DNA of 64,000 nt from SMWN01 sp965261165 (GCA_965261165.1 OZ253445.1:2061473-2125472); one strand, 5' to 3'. Counted from the stretch's first letter, positions 27,204 to 36,170 are shown. Notes: a model not told the origin generated them from the sequence alone. Program-made: numbers and translations.

Positions 27204-28634
27204 TTAAAGTGATAAGTCTAATTTAGTAGACGCGCCCATGCCTTCCATATCTATGTCCATGACGGTATCTTTATCATCTTCGCTCAAAGTAAACACAGAG
27301 ACTGCTGCCACCAGTGAGAATGCCTGTTGTACTAGTTCATCCGTATGGCTTGTTTGCTCTCTTAAATGGTTACCTGTTTTGCGCACACTTCTTCGAATAA
27401 CGTCAGCACGTTCACGTAACTGTCGACTTCGACGACTTTGCATGGAAGCGCTTTTTGAGATTTTTTGCACCATTTCCACAAGGTTTGCCGTATTTTTTTG
27501 TGTTTCTTCCATTTCTCTACCGGCTTGTTCTGCGAGTTCGCTGCCTTCTACCACCTGGCTGGTAAGTTCATTCATGGTACTCACCGTACTGGTTGTTTCT
27601 AACTGAATGTTTTTTACCAGCGTGGCAATTTCTGATGTTGCCTCACGAGAGCTTTCTGCCAATCGCTGTACTTCATCGGCGACAACCGCGAAGCCACGAC
27701 CAGCTTCACCAGCAGAAGCTGCGTGCATACTGGCATTAAGCGCTAAAATATGGGTTCTTTCAGAAATATTATTAATTAGGTTCACCGCCGTACTAATTTC
27801 CTGAGAACGCTCACCAAGTCTTTTAATGCGTTTTTCAGTTTCACGAATGGTGTCTCGAATGGTATTGATGCTATTAACAGTATCCGTTACCGAGGTCATA
27901 GCGGTAACTGTTGTTTTAGTTGCATCTTCGGCTGCGGTATTAGATGCTTCAGCAAGTTTGTTGATCTCAGCCATCGTACCCACGGCAGATTTTAGTTCCG
28001 TTACCGTCTGTTCTACTTCATTTCTTTCATTGTCAGCAAGCAATATAACGTTATCAGCCTGTGATTTTACCAGATTTGATGTTTCTGCAACTTCTTCTGC
28101 GATATCCATCACTTCAGTTAAAATACTAGAAGTTTCAGACGACATCATGTTAAGCGCATCGGCAATAGGGCCGGTTATGTCTTCATTGACTTTTGCTCTT
28201 ACAGTCAGATCTTTTTGAGCAAGTTGTGCAACGGTTTGAAGCAGAGTGACGATAGAATCATTGAGTGTTTCATTTTCGTCTTCAGCATAGGAAGTTGATG
28301 TCATTCGCTCATTAAGCATGGTATCGATAGATTTGCTCATCACCCCAAATTCATCCTTACTCTTAAGACCTACGCGTGCCTCCAGATCGCCTTTGGCGAC
28401 TTTTTCCAAGATATTACTCATGCGATTCAGTGGTACATCAAATGACTTGATGATAGATAGGGTAGAAACAATGGTTAATATGATGACCAGAACGAGTCCT
28501 CCTCCTGGCGTTACACCGCCCATGATATCAATTTCTGCTGTGGTGACAAGTACCGCATACAAAATTATGAATAACATAGAATTAAATGTTGTTAATGCAA
28601 TAATTCTATTTTTGATTTTCATATCGTTTAGCAT
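27204..28634 (-). CDS. pilJ: PilJ-type methyl-accepting chemotaxis protein without periplasmic sensor
   Basis: 476 residues, against ~680 in Pseudomonas PilJ. Two transmembrane helices (about 9-31 and 43-62) are joined by a short loop (AEIDIMGGVTPGGG), so the periplasmic ligand-binding PilJ modules are missing. A HAMP region (DVPLNRMSNILEKVAKGDLE) and a further HAMP-like stretch (LAQKDLTVRAKVNEDI) precede the signalling hairpin, whose tip contains ILALNASMHAASAGEAGRGF and VVADEVQRLAE. It should form arrays with PilI and ChpA, sensing through the membrane or the cytoplasm. ATG 28619 (MKIKNRI) is an alternative start. Confidence 0.88.
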   Translation of the reverse strand: MLNDMKIKNRIIALTTFNSMLFIILYAVLVTTAEIDIMGGVTPGGGLVLVIILTIVSTLSIIKSFDVPLNRMSNILEKVAKGDLEARVGLKSKDEFGVMSKSIDTMLNERMTSTSYAEDENETLNDSIVTLLQTVAQLAQKDLTVRAKVNEDITGPIADALNMMSSETSSILTEVMDIAEEVAETSNLVKSQADNVILLADNERNEVEQTVTELKSAVGTMAEINKLAEASNTAAEDATKTTVTAMTSVTDTVNSINTIRDTIRETEKRIKRLGERSQEISTAVNLINNISERTHILALNASMHAASAGEAGRGFAVVADEVQRLAESSREATSEIATLVKNIQLETTSTVSTMNELTSQVVEGSELAEQAGREMEETQKNTANLVEMVQKISKSASMQSRRSRQLRERADVIRRSVRKTGNHLREQTSHTDELVQQAFSLVAAVSVFTLSEDDKDTVMDIDMEGMGASTKLDLSL

Positions 28635-28668
28635 GATAATTTACCTGTTTGTAATGTCCTTTTTTGGC

Positions 28669-29235
28669 TTATGCAAGATCATTTGTCTCGAGAGATTTTA
28701 AATTTTCAATGACTATGCTTATATCAATTTCAAGCCAGATTATTTTATCGATTTCATAAGTATTGCTGATGGCATCTGAAAATATTTCTGGCACATTGTC
28801 AGGATGAGGAATTGATTCAGTACTTTCTTCATCAATTTCTACAGCAACAGGTAATTCGTTGATCAACAAGCCAACAGCATCGATTCCTTCATCAATAACG
28901 AACACGACTTTGTTTTCTCTCTCTGATGTCTTTTTTTCAGCGAGAAATTTATCAATTTTAAATACTGGAATCAGATTACCACGAAGATTTATCATGCCGC
29001 TCAACCATGGGGAAACATTAGGTATGGAGTAAACGGTGGTATTTATTGTTGCTTCACAGAGTATAGATTTATCAAAAAGTAAATGCTGATTGCCTATAAT
29101 GATCCCGTACCTAAGGTGTCTAACTTCGTCTTCTTCTTTACCAAGACCTTCAAGGAGATGAATCTCTGGATTTACCTTCATCCATTGCGAGTGATCATCT
29201 TGAGATTCACTCATCATCAATTGCCCGTAGAACAC
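28669..29235 (-). CDS. pilI: PilI, CheW-like coupling protein
   Basis: The 188-residue CheW fold couples PilJ to ChpA. The central part has RYGIIIGNQHLLFDKSILCE, PNVSPWLSGMINLRGNLIPV (the CheW signature) and VGLLINELPVAVEI. A ~40-residue acidic N-terminal extension precedes the fold. The start may be at either of two internal Met codons shortly after 29235. It sits between pilH and pilJ in the same order as in the Pseudomonas pilGHIJK-chp cluster. Confidence 0.88.
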   Translation of the reverse strand: MFYGQLMMSESQDDHSQWMKVNPEIHLLEGLGKEEDEVRHLRYGIIIGNQHLLFDKSILCEATINTTVYSIPNVSPWLSGMINLRGNLIPVFKIDKFLAEKKTSERENKVVFVIDEGIDAVGLLINELPVAVEIDEESTESIPHPDNVPEIFSDAISNTYEIDKIIWLEIDISIVIENLKSLETNDLA

Positions 29236-29281
29236 CTGAGTCTGTGTTCATAGAGTGTGATTATCTTATTAAGCATAATAA

Positions 29282-29647
29282 TCAACTGCAATTTTTTATC
29301 TGATCCATGATTTGTTCGGAGGTATAGGGTTTGGAGACAAGATCTTTGGCTCCCTGCATTTTTGCCCAGACGCGATCTGCTTTTTGTTTTTTATTGCTAA
29401 CAAAAATTAATGGCATTGATTTTGTTGCGCTGTCATTGGTAATAGTTCTTGCTGCTTCATAACCATCCATTTTCTCCATAACTATATCCATAAAGATAAT
29501 GTCAGGTTTCTCAGAATTTGCCTTTGCAATGGCTTCTTTGCCATTGGTCGCAGTTACGACTTCACAGTCCAGTGTACTTAATATATTTTTAAGGTTTGAT
29601 AAATCAGTTGGTGAATCATCAACTATCAAAACTTTCTTAATTGGCAT
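29282..29647 (-). CDS. pilH: PilH, single-domain response regulator
   Basis: A 121-residue CheY-like receiver with the acidic pair in LIVDDSPTDL, the phospho-Asp in IIFMDIVMEKMDG, the Ser/Thr switch in IFVSNKKQKADRVW (a PilH-like run) and the Lys in DLVSKPYT. PilH proteins tune type IV pilus retraction by competing for phosphate from ChpA. It precedes pilI on the same strand. A separate PilG-sized single receiver is absent from this cluster; the two-part protein upstream may take that place. Confidence 0.88.
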   Translation of the reverse strand: MPIKKVLIVDDSPTDLSNLKNILSTLDCEVVTATNGKEAIAKANSEKPDIIFMDIVMEKMDGYEAARTITNDSATKSMPLIFVSNKKQKADRVWAKMQGAKDLVSKPYTSEQIMDQIKNCS

Positions 29648-29736
29648 GACTATACTCTCTCCAGAAAATGTTCTAAATTCTTGTAATTAAATTAAATTTT
29701 AAACATGATATACAACAGAACCTCCGCTGTCTTGAA

Positions 29737-30555
29737 TCAACCAGATTTTCTACTTAGCAAGGCAGGCTTGTTAAGGTATTGGTTTACTATCTCCTGAAAT
29801 ACCATTTGATTCACTGGTTTGATTAGGTAGGTATCACAACCAGATAAATTACCTTTAATGCGGTCTGCGGGTGATGAATTACTCGTTAGTAAAATAACAG
29901 GTGTATCTTTACATTTGCCTTCTTTAATTGTTTTGCAGACTTCATAACCATCGACTCCAGGTAAAATAATATCGAGGAATATGACGTCATAGTTATTTTC
30001 ATTTATCAGGTCAAGGGCTTCCTCGCCTGTCTCAGCCAGGTCAGTACGGGAGGTGAATGAAGAGAGTACGGTATGCATTTGTATACGAACCGGCAAGCTA
30101 TCATCCACGACCAGCGCAATAGCACTACCCTCACTATTATCATCTGCAGATTCAATTTTCGAGCCTTCATTACTTTCAACGCCTGCTATTGCAATTTCGT
30201 CATCGACATCTAGTTCTTTATTAGCAACCTGATCCAGCACACTGATAATTCTCGATGTAATCAAGGGACGCCTGACCTGATAGTGCCTTGTCTTAAATTC
30301 ACGTTGTTTAGATACCAACACAGATGGCGGGTTAGCGATATCCTGTTGCTCTAGTGTATTTCGGTAGGCACGCCATTTGATAAGTGCTCTAGGCTCATCC
30401 GCATTGACCATGAGAATGCCTGGAGACATATCTAAATCTTTCTCAGTATAGGAGGTATGCCGACCTTGAGAATACTCAAATGCCATCTGTAAGCGTTTCT
30501 CCTCAACAGGAGGCATGCCTATCAGACCAATTGTCACAGAACCATTATCAATCAT
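29737..30555 (-). CDS. Response regulator with divergent N-terminal half
   Basis: 272 residues. The C-terminal ~120 residues are a full receiver: VVDDSLPVRI, phospho-Asp in VIFLDIILPGVDG, Thr in ILLTSNSSPADR, Lys in YLIKPVN. The N-terminal ~110 residues start VTIGLIGMPPVEEKRLQMAF and look like a degenerate receiver-type alpha/beta fold without the acidic pocket. An acidic linker (residues ~115-145) joins them. It lies directly upstream of pilH and may replace PilG, but that is inference. Confidence 0.8.
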   Translation of the reverse strand: MIDNGSVTIGLIGMPPVEEKRLQMAFEYSQGRHTSYTEKDLDMSPGILMVNADEPRALIKWRAYRNTLEQQDIANPPSVLVSKQREFKTRHYQVRRPLITSRIISVLDQVANKELDVDDEIAIAGVESNEGSKIESADDNSEGSAIALVVDDSLPVRIQMHTVLSSFTSRTDLAETGEEALDLINENNYDVIFLDIILPGVDGYEVCKTIKEGKCKDTPVILLTSNSSPADRIKGNLSGCDTYLIKPVNQMVFQEIVNQYLNKPALLSRKSG

Positions 30556-30585
30556 TTTAATCTAAAATAAGTTATTAAGTGATGA

Positions 30586-31587
30586 CTATGCATCTTCGAT
30601 AGTTAAATAAACCATTGTTTGGTTAAGCAGTTGATAAGCGATCTCTCCGAATGTCATGGGGCCTTTTAAATCACCAGTTTTTTTACCTTCGAGTTCTGAA
30701 TGTAAGTAGTTCAATACACAATTGCAGGAAAAAATAACATTATCTAGGGAGGGCACCGCCGCTTGAAAACTCTTTACGTAATCATCATGAGGTATGGCAA
30801 GCTTATATTCAACACCGTTAAAGAGAGGGGCATAAAAAGAAACCGATTTATTTATCTCATCCATTTCCCGAAAGGAGACGTTAATCATGGCGCCAGAATA
30901 GTTTGCGACCAATGGATAACGCATATCTACGCCATGTTCTATTACATAATCAGCAAAATTTCCTTCAACACCGTTTATCAGGCAATTACGGACAGAAAAT
31001 CCAGTTTCAGGAAATTCAAAAGTATCACCATCCCCTTGCGCAGCGATATTTACAATGCCAATATTTGCAAATTTTCCTGGTGTCAGAGTCACATGCATGA
31101 CAACAGCTTTATCTGTTGAAACTTCTCCGGTACCGCCGTTAATCACCATTGGGCTAACACTGCCTAAATCATCCAGATGCAAGCCTGTCACCCATCCGAC
31201 AATTGGTTTGATAAACATATCTTCGTATTCAGGTGCGTTACGTGCATAATCAAGATGCATCTGTGTCAGCGCAGGGAGCAACAGGATTGTGAAGCCATCA
31301 TCCGGCGCTTCCTTGGCAATACTCTGGATGGTTGGCGTATTATAAAACTTGATCTGAATTCTTCTGGCTAATGCCGGGTCAAGCTCTGTAACATATATTT
31401 TATCACGAGTCGTTTCACCACCATCTACGCCCATGAAGTAGGGAATAGAGCCGCCAATCCATCGGCCTTTCGGTAATGATTCGAGTAATTTTTTATCTCC
31501 TGCTAACCATAAAACTTTTCCAGCTTCGATGGCGGAGGAGACCTCTGCGACCGAGGCCAATCTAGCATTAATATTGGAAGTTGGCAT
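30586..31587 (-). CDS. FIST-like sensory protein (uncertain)
   Basis: 333 residues, cytoplasmic by appearance. The C-terminus FSCNCVLNYLHSELEGKK followed by GPMTFGEIAYQ and LLNQTMVYLTI follows the FIST_C pattern (fSC..R....G-(F)-x-x-x-GE-I.....NQT). The N-terminal half, with WIGGSIPYFMGVDGG and later NVSFREM, would match the FIST N part. FIST domains are thought to bind small molecules such as amino acids and occur next to chemotaxis proteins. Gaps to its neighbours are about 12 and 30 bp. The family assignment is from memory of the motif pattern only. Confidence 0.6.
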   Translation of the reverse strand: MPTSNINARLASVAEVSSAIEAGKVLWLAGDKKLLESLPKGRWIGGSIPYFMGVDGGETTRDKIYVTELDPALARRIQIKFYNTPTIQSIAKEAPDDGFTILLLPALTQMHLDYARNAPEYEDMFIKPIVGWVTGLHLDDLGSVSPMVINGGTGEVSTDKAVVMHVTLTPGKFANIGIVNIAAQGDGDTFEFPETGFSVRNCLINGVEGNFADYVIEHGVDMRYPLVANYSGAMINVSFREMDEINKSVSFYAPLFNGVEYKLAIPHDDYVKSFQAAVPSLDNVIFSCNCVLNYLHSELEGKKTGDLKGPMTFGEIAYQLLNQTMVYLTIEDA

Positions 31588-31599
31588 AATTCTAATCTC

Positions 31600-33144
31600 C
31601 TATGCTACCAAAAGCTGATCTAATTCAGCTTGGTGTTTGTTTTGATGTTTAATAAAATACTGTCTAAGAATTTTTGCTCCAACAATGCGTGATGTGTCAG
31701 ATGGATTGTTTTCAATTGATATACGAATACGCTCAAGCATCATTTTTAGCGCAACTACATCGGTTTTTATCTCTAATTCCCCATTGATCAAGCGTTGCCA
31801 GCCTGGATGTGCATGTGGCGGGACAGATGGTGTTTGTTCTATGGGAGTTGCCACCGCGTCGCCCAATTGTTGCGCTACCGCGTCGCCCAATTGTTGAATT
31901 TCTGCCTGCAGACGACTTTGATGTTTCGTGAAGAACTGATGCAGTATCTTGACACCAGCTTTTTGTGAGGCCTCAGAAGGATTACGTTCAATCGAAAGAT
32001 GCACGCTCTCTATCATCATTTGCAGGCCAACGGTATTGGTATGCATGGCCTTCTGACCAGTGATTATTTCTTGCCAGATAGGCGCAGAAGTAGCCGGGAC
32101 AACTGATGCTTGGTTGGTTGTGGCTGCGGAAATAGGTATTACGGAACCACCTAGCTGTTGAATTTCTGCCTGCAGACGACTTTGATGTTTCGTGAAGAAC
32201 TGATGCAGTATCTTGACGCCAGCTTTTTGTGAGGCCTCAGAAGGATTACGTTCAATCGAAAGATGCACGCTCTCTATCATCATTTGCAGGCCAACGGTAC
32301 TGGTATCAATCTTAAGGGAGCCATTAATAATTTGTTGCCAGCAAAGGTCATTTTCGCTCGGCAAGCCAGAAGATGTTGCCGTTGCTGCCTGAGCAGGTGT
32401 TATCGTCGGCGTGATGTCACCAGACAGCATTTTTATCTCAGCTTGATGCTGGCCTTGATTCTTAATGAAGTACCGTCTCAACATCTTGGTGCTGGCCAGC
32501 CGGGTGACTTCTGAAGGATTCGTCTGGATATTTTGTCTAACTCTTTGAATAAGCATCTGTAATGCGACTGAGCTGGATTGAATCGGAATTTCCCCATCAA
32601 TCAGTTTTTGCCATGCTGCATCGGTTTCCGCAGGCAGGTTAACTGCCCGCTTGGGTTCTGGTGAACGTGTGGCGACATGCTCAAGCGGAATAGGTGCAGC
32701 AGCAGGTGCTGCTGAGATGCTCGACTTATAATTTTCTAGTGCAACACCTCTTCGCTCACTGACTTCTCTAGCTTCGGCATTGGTAACGTGAGCTAACTTT
32801 GCAACGGCCTGAATGGTATGGCAACTGCTCAGTGTCTCTACAATAAATTCTTCCATCTCTACAGTAAAAGCTGAGCCAGCAAATGCCCAAATTTTATTAG
32901 ATTCGGTTGCATTAGGCCTGGGCACATGTAGGTAGGATCTCATCCCTGCAAACGGAAGATGTCTGAGTGTGATTGTATCTTGCTTATTCTCATTATCAGT
33001 GCGGCTCCATAATTTTTTCTTTCGCAGCGGTCCATGGTAAATGGTGATATCAACACGATTCGAAGGCTCATCAAATTCAGCAGACGCGATGTGCCAATCA
33101 CTATCTAGCTTGAGTAGCCGCGCTATTAGCTCGATTTCTTGCAT
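31600..33144 (-). CDS. ISL3 transposase-derived N-terminus fused to four tandem ~64-residue repeats
   Basis: 514 residues. Residues ~1-140 line up with the N-terminal part of ISL3 transposases: DWHIASAEFDEPSNRVDI (PWxVxSVEFDPxxxRLDI), LRHLPFAGMRSYLHVPRP (WRHLxFFQxxxYLHARVPR), and GSAFTVEMEEFIVETL with AVAKLAHVTNAEA. The zinc-ribbon cysteines between them are gone, and there is no DDE catalytic domain. Instead, four repeats follow at 178-241, 269-332, 357-420 and 449-512, each W-Q-x-(L/I)-I-x-G ... NPS(E/D) ... K-(I/M)-L-x-(Q/R)-(Y/F)-F-x-K-(H/N)-Q ... QAE. Repeats 2 and 3 are almost identical. It heads the signalling block. Function unknown. Confidence 0.75.
   Translation of the reverse strand: MQEIELIARLLKLDSDWHIASAEFDEPSNRVDITIYHGPLRKKKLWSRTDNENKQDTITLRHLPFAGMRSYLHVPRPNATESNKIWAFAGSAFTVEMEEFIVETLSSCHTIQAVAKLAHVTNAEAREVSERRGVALENYKSSISAAPAAAPIPLEHVATRSPEPKRAVNLPAETDAAWQKLIDGEIPIQSSSVALQMLIQRVRQNIQTNPSEVTRLASTKMLRRYFIKNQGQHQAEIKMLSGDITPTITPAQAATATSSGLPSENDLCWQQIINGSLKIDTSTVGLQMMIESVHLSIERNPSEASQKAGVKILHQFFTKHQSRLQAEIQQLGGSVIPISAATTNQASVVPATSAPIWQEIITGQKAMHTNTVGLQMMIESVHLSIERNPSEASQKAGVKILHQFFTKHQSRLQAEIQQLGDAVAQQLGDAVATPIEQTPSVPPHAHPGWQRLINGELEIKTDVVALKMMLERIRISIENNPSDTSRIVGAKILRQYFIKHQNKHQAELDQLLVA
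31860..32300 (-). repeat. Recent ~150-bp duplication inside the ISL3-derived gene
   Basis: The DNA of repeats 2 and 3 (31900-32040 and 32160-32300) differs by only a few bases over ~150 bp, unlike repeats 1 and 4. A smaller direct repeat, ACCGCGTCGCCCAATTGTTG, occurs twice at about 31854-31896 and encodes QQLGDAVA twice. Confidence 0.85.
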
Positions 33145-33714
33145 AGAAAATATCTCCCATGTGCAAGCTTTATAGAAACTATAAAGACCTGTTTATAACC
33201 TGCCATAAATACCCAGTTTATTTTGTTATGTTGAAAAACATAAACACCTTATTGCCATTTTACGCCGCAATTAAACGGCCCGAATATACCATTGAGTGGA
33301 TGTTATTTAAATAGTTCACACCCCAAGTCTTTATTTACCGCCTGTGAGTCTGCGATGATACTATCTCTAAAGTGTGTTTTTACAAAGCGAAAAAGCACAT
33401 ATTAGATTATCAGCATCACGCCTTTACCTTTAACAAAAGACAGTATGATCAGCATCAAAATAAACGACTTTAAAAATCTTATTCAAATAGAACAGCTAAG
33501 CGCTGAGAGTCGTTGATGTGAGTTTCAGCCTGTATCTCACCAAGAAATCTCTGATCAAGCCATGAGTTGATATCTCGTTTCTACGTCACCTAGGCATGGA
33601 TGTAGGTGATGGGGGCTTTGCAGAACTTCGCAATAATAGCTCTGTTATTGCGTACGTTTCACGCCTTGAGCTTAATCATGGGCTCCTTAAAAAGTATTAT
33701 CTTGTTGAAATCAA
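33145..33714. other. 570-bp intergenic stretch
   Basis: The region lies upstream of the ISL3-derived gene and must hold the promoter of the minus-strand signalling block. It is AT-rich. I find no convincing gene, tRNA or clear consensus promoter. Confidence 0.4.
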
Positions 33715-34326
33715 CTATTCCTTTCTTTTTTTACGTTGTTCTACCACACTGGAGAAGGCCAAGGCGATACGAGGGATGCTCTCAAAAAAACCTGTTAAAT
33801 CTTTATATTTTGCTTGTAAAAGTTGAGTTGTTTTCAAGGTTCGTACACAAGCACTTCTGACGCCACCAGAAAAATATCCCATTTCGCCGATAGGCTCGCC
33901 AGCACCGATTTTTGCTATAGAAGTTTCATCGCCGACATTAATTTAGACGGAAAACCTCGACAAGACCTGATGCAATCACAAACAGGGAAGGGTCATCCTC
34001 TCCCTGTATGATAAAAGTTTCATTGGGCGGGTAACTAACTTCTGTGAAAATCCTGCTCAGTGTTGCCAGTTCCATTGACGATAATGTTGCGAATACAAGA
34101 GATGCTGCAAGTCTGGCGACACGTTGTTTTTTACGCTGTTATCCAGCTCTTCCTGGGTCATAACGCCTTGCTCTATCAGTAATTCTCCAATACGTTTATT
34201 CTCGTCACCATGAGCGAGCGAAGCATTGTTCTGCTTCTCAACAATATTATTGATTGCACCCTTGGATGCCAATATATATTTTCCAAGTTTGTGTTCGCCA
34301 GCACCACCCAGATTACCTTTAGTCAA
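33715..34326 (-). pseudogene. Cyclic-nucleotide-binding domain protein, two frameshifts
   Basis: Joined over three frames the gene encodes ~203 residues. The N-terminus contains KRIGELLIEQGVMTQEELDN. A Crp-type cNMP fold follows: LVFATLSSMELATL, YPPNETFIIQGEDDPSLFVI, ASGLVEVF, then AKIGAGEPIGEMGYFSGGVR and TQLLQAKYKDLTGFF. The GE-x2-GEM-x2-F signature of the phosphate-binding cassette is present. The first break is at an A6 run (T6 on plus, 34127-34132) needing one more base; the second is near 33939-33944, needing one less. The two offset each other. No DNA-binding domain follows, so it was probably a cNMP effector rather than a transcription factor. Confidence 0.75.
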
Positions 34327-34491
34327 AACAACCTTCGCCCTAATAAAATTAATTTGTTACGCCCAGAGTGTAGATGAGGCTAGTGAGCTAATCAATAGTA
34401 TTGCAAAGTAAATATCTGCAATAGGCTAATGATTGTCCGCGGGTGTGTCCCCTCATCCCCCCCCCCTCATAATATAAGCTGGATATGAAAG

Positions 34492-35214
34492 TTAGAAGGT
34501 TTTCACTAACATTAGTACGCCACTAATGGCCATGATGGTCAAGGTATAATTTCTAAAACGTTCAAGATGAATGCTTAATAAATGTTCTCGAGCGATGTAA
34601 ACGCCCAACATGGCTCCAGAGCCAAGCAGGAGCCCATAAATACCAACCTGCCAGCCTAATGTGCCGAACATGCCATATGCTATTAACTTGGTTAATTGCA
34701 TGACAAGCGAATTGAGAGATTTGGTCGCAACCAATTGTTCTTTTTCCAAGCCATAACTCAGCATGAAAGGGTTGAGAATAGGTCCTGTTGCTCCGACTAA
34801 TCCAGACAGGAATGAGGCAGTGATGCTCAGAGGGAAGAACCATCGCTGTTGCATATGGAAATGCAATTTTGTTTTAGAAAATTTATATTGCAAGACGTAG
34901 GTGATAAGAAAAATGCCAAGAATTATTCGAACCAGTTCAGCATTGATCTGCGTGAATGACCAGGCGCCTATGGCTGCACCCAACAAGCTACCTGGCATGA
35001 GATAGCGAGTGACTTTCCAGTCAATGAATTGATGGAAGAAAAATACACGGGATGGGCTGGCAATGATTGATGCAATTGAGATAATGGGAGGAACAAGTTG
35101 CGTCCCTAACAGGAGGCCGATAACAGGAATCAGTAAGATTGCCGCACCACCTGCAGCAGCCGTACTAATTGCCCATGCTACGGCACCAGCTAGAAACAGA
35201 ATCAGGCAAATCAT
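34492..35214 (-). CDS. TauE/SafE family permease
   Basis: 240 residues with about seven to eight transmembrane helices and the two-fold pattern of the TauE/SafE (DUF81) family: an N-terminal glycine-rich helix (STAAAGGAAILLIPVIGLLLG) and a second one with GLVGATGPILNPFML. Members export sulfite or sulfoacetate or import/export other organic anions. Substrate unknown here. It is followed on its 3' side by a run of C (34460-34467) and the cNMP pseudogene, and diverges from msrA. Confidence 0.85.
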   Translation of the reverse strand: MICLILFLAGAVAWAISTAAAGGAAILLIPVIGLLLGTQLVPPIISIASIIASPSRVFFFHQFIDWKVTRYLMPGSLLGAAIGAWSFTQINAELVRIILGIFLITYVLQYKFSKTKLHFHMQQRWFFPLSITASFLSGLVGATGPILNPFMLSYGLEKEQLVATKSLNSLVMQLTKLIAYGMFGTLGWQVGIYGLLLGSGAMLGVYIAREHLLSIHLERFRNYTLTIMAISGVLMLVKTF

Positions 35215-35286
35215 GGCGGTATACTAACAGCCAGAAGAGTTGTTAAACAAAAATAGTGAAATGAGACCCTATGGATGAAATAAATC

Positions 35287-35916
35287 ATGTTTGATATTAG
35301 AGGGAAAACAGAAATTCCTCTCGCTAGTGAAGCTTTGCCTGGGCGTCAGGAGAAAATGCCTGTGCTGAGCCAGCATTTTATTAAAAATACTCCTATTCAG
35401 AAGCCATTTCCTGAAATAATGGAGATAGCCATGTTTGGTTTAGGTTGTTTCTGGGGGGGTGAAAGAAAATTTTGGCAGCTTGAGGGGGTGTATTCAACGG
35501 CAGTGGGTTATGCTGGTGGCTTCACGCCTAATCCAACATACGAAGAACTCTGTACTGGTAAGACTGGGCATAACGAGGTCGTTCGGGTTGTATTTGACCC
35601 TGAAAAAGTTAGCTATGAGGATTTATTGAAGGTCTTCTGGGAGTCCCACAATCCAACTCAAGGCATGCGCCAGGGCAATGACACTGGGACACAATATCGT
35701 TCGGGTATCTACAGTTACGGAGATGAGCAGTTGGATATTGCTAAAAAATCAGCAACAAAATATCAGCAGGCATTAGCCGATGCTGGTCATGGGAAAATTA
35801 CTACAGAGATTCTATCTGCCGCCGAATTCTATTATGCCGAAGATCGGCATCAGCAATATCTAGCTAAAAATCCACAGGGGTATTGTGGCTTGGGTGGCTT
35901 AGGTGTCTGTTACTAA
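35287..35916 (+). CDS. msrA: Peptide methionine sulfoxide reductase A
   Basis: MsrA reduces methionine-S-sulfoxide in proteins. The catalytic Cys is in GLGCFWGGERKFW near residue 53, with GYAGGFTPNPTYEEL, GHNEVVRVVFDP and NDTGTQYRSGIY downstream, and a resolving Cys pair near the end (GYCGLGGLGVCY). At 209 residues it has the long N-terminal lead of the E. coli type (212). No export signal is visible, so it is cytoplasmic. It is divergent from the TauE-like gene with a ~70-bp gap. Confidence 0.95.
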   Translation: MFDIRGKTEIPLASEALPGRQEKMPVLSQHFIKNTPIQKPFPEIMEIAMFGLGCFWGGERKFWQLEGVYSTAVGYAGGFTPNPTYEELCTGKTGHNEVVRVVFDPEKVSYEDLLKVFWESHNPTQGMRQGNDTGTQYRSGIYSYGDEQLDIAKKSATKYQQALADAGHGKITTEILSAAEFYYAEDRHQQYLAKNPQGYCGLGGLGVCY

Positions 35917-35994
35917 ATCATTTCCAAGCCAAGTCTGAAGATTCATAAACTTAATGTTGAAATACGTCCCTGTATTTCCGTGTGGTGTCTATGT

Positions 35995-36150
35995 TTAAAC
36001 TTCGCTATTCGATGCCTTGGAATGTGCAGCTTTTTTCGGTGTCTTCAGATTTGGTGGCTTGGCTTGTGATGAATTTTTATTATCAGCTGGATGCGGATAA
36101 ATAGGTATCATGCTGCCGGATGAGGTCCTTATATATTTTGTTTTATTCAT
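35995..36150 (-). CDS. Small hypothetical protein (51 residues)
   Basis: An ATG at 36150 is preceded by an unusually strong ribosome site (GGAAGGAATTAATC directly before it). The 51-residue product starts MNKTKYIRTSSGSMIPIYPH and has a basic, Pro/Ser/Lys-rich tail with KPPNLKTPKK. No family is recognised, and there is no signal peptide or membrane helix. It follows the PilZ-like gene by ~20 bp on the same strand, so the two may be co-transcribed. Confidence 0.5.
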   Translation of the reverse strand: MNKTKYIRTSSGSMIPIYPHPADNKNSSQAKPPNLKTPKKAAHSKASNSEV

Positions 36151-36170
36151 GATTAATTCCTTCCTTCCTT

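Noticed and set aside
27238..28701. Several plus-strand frames opposite pilJ
   Set aside because: They are Ser/Thr/Val-rich shadows of a helical receptor gene; no start sites or domains.
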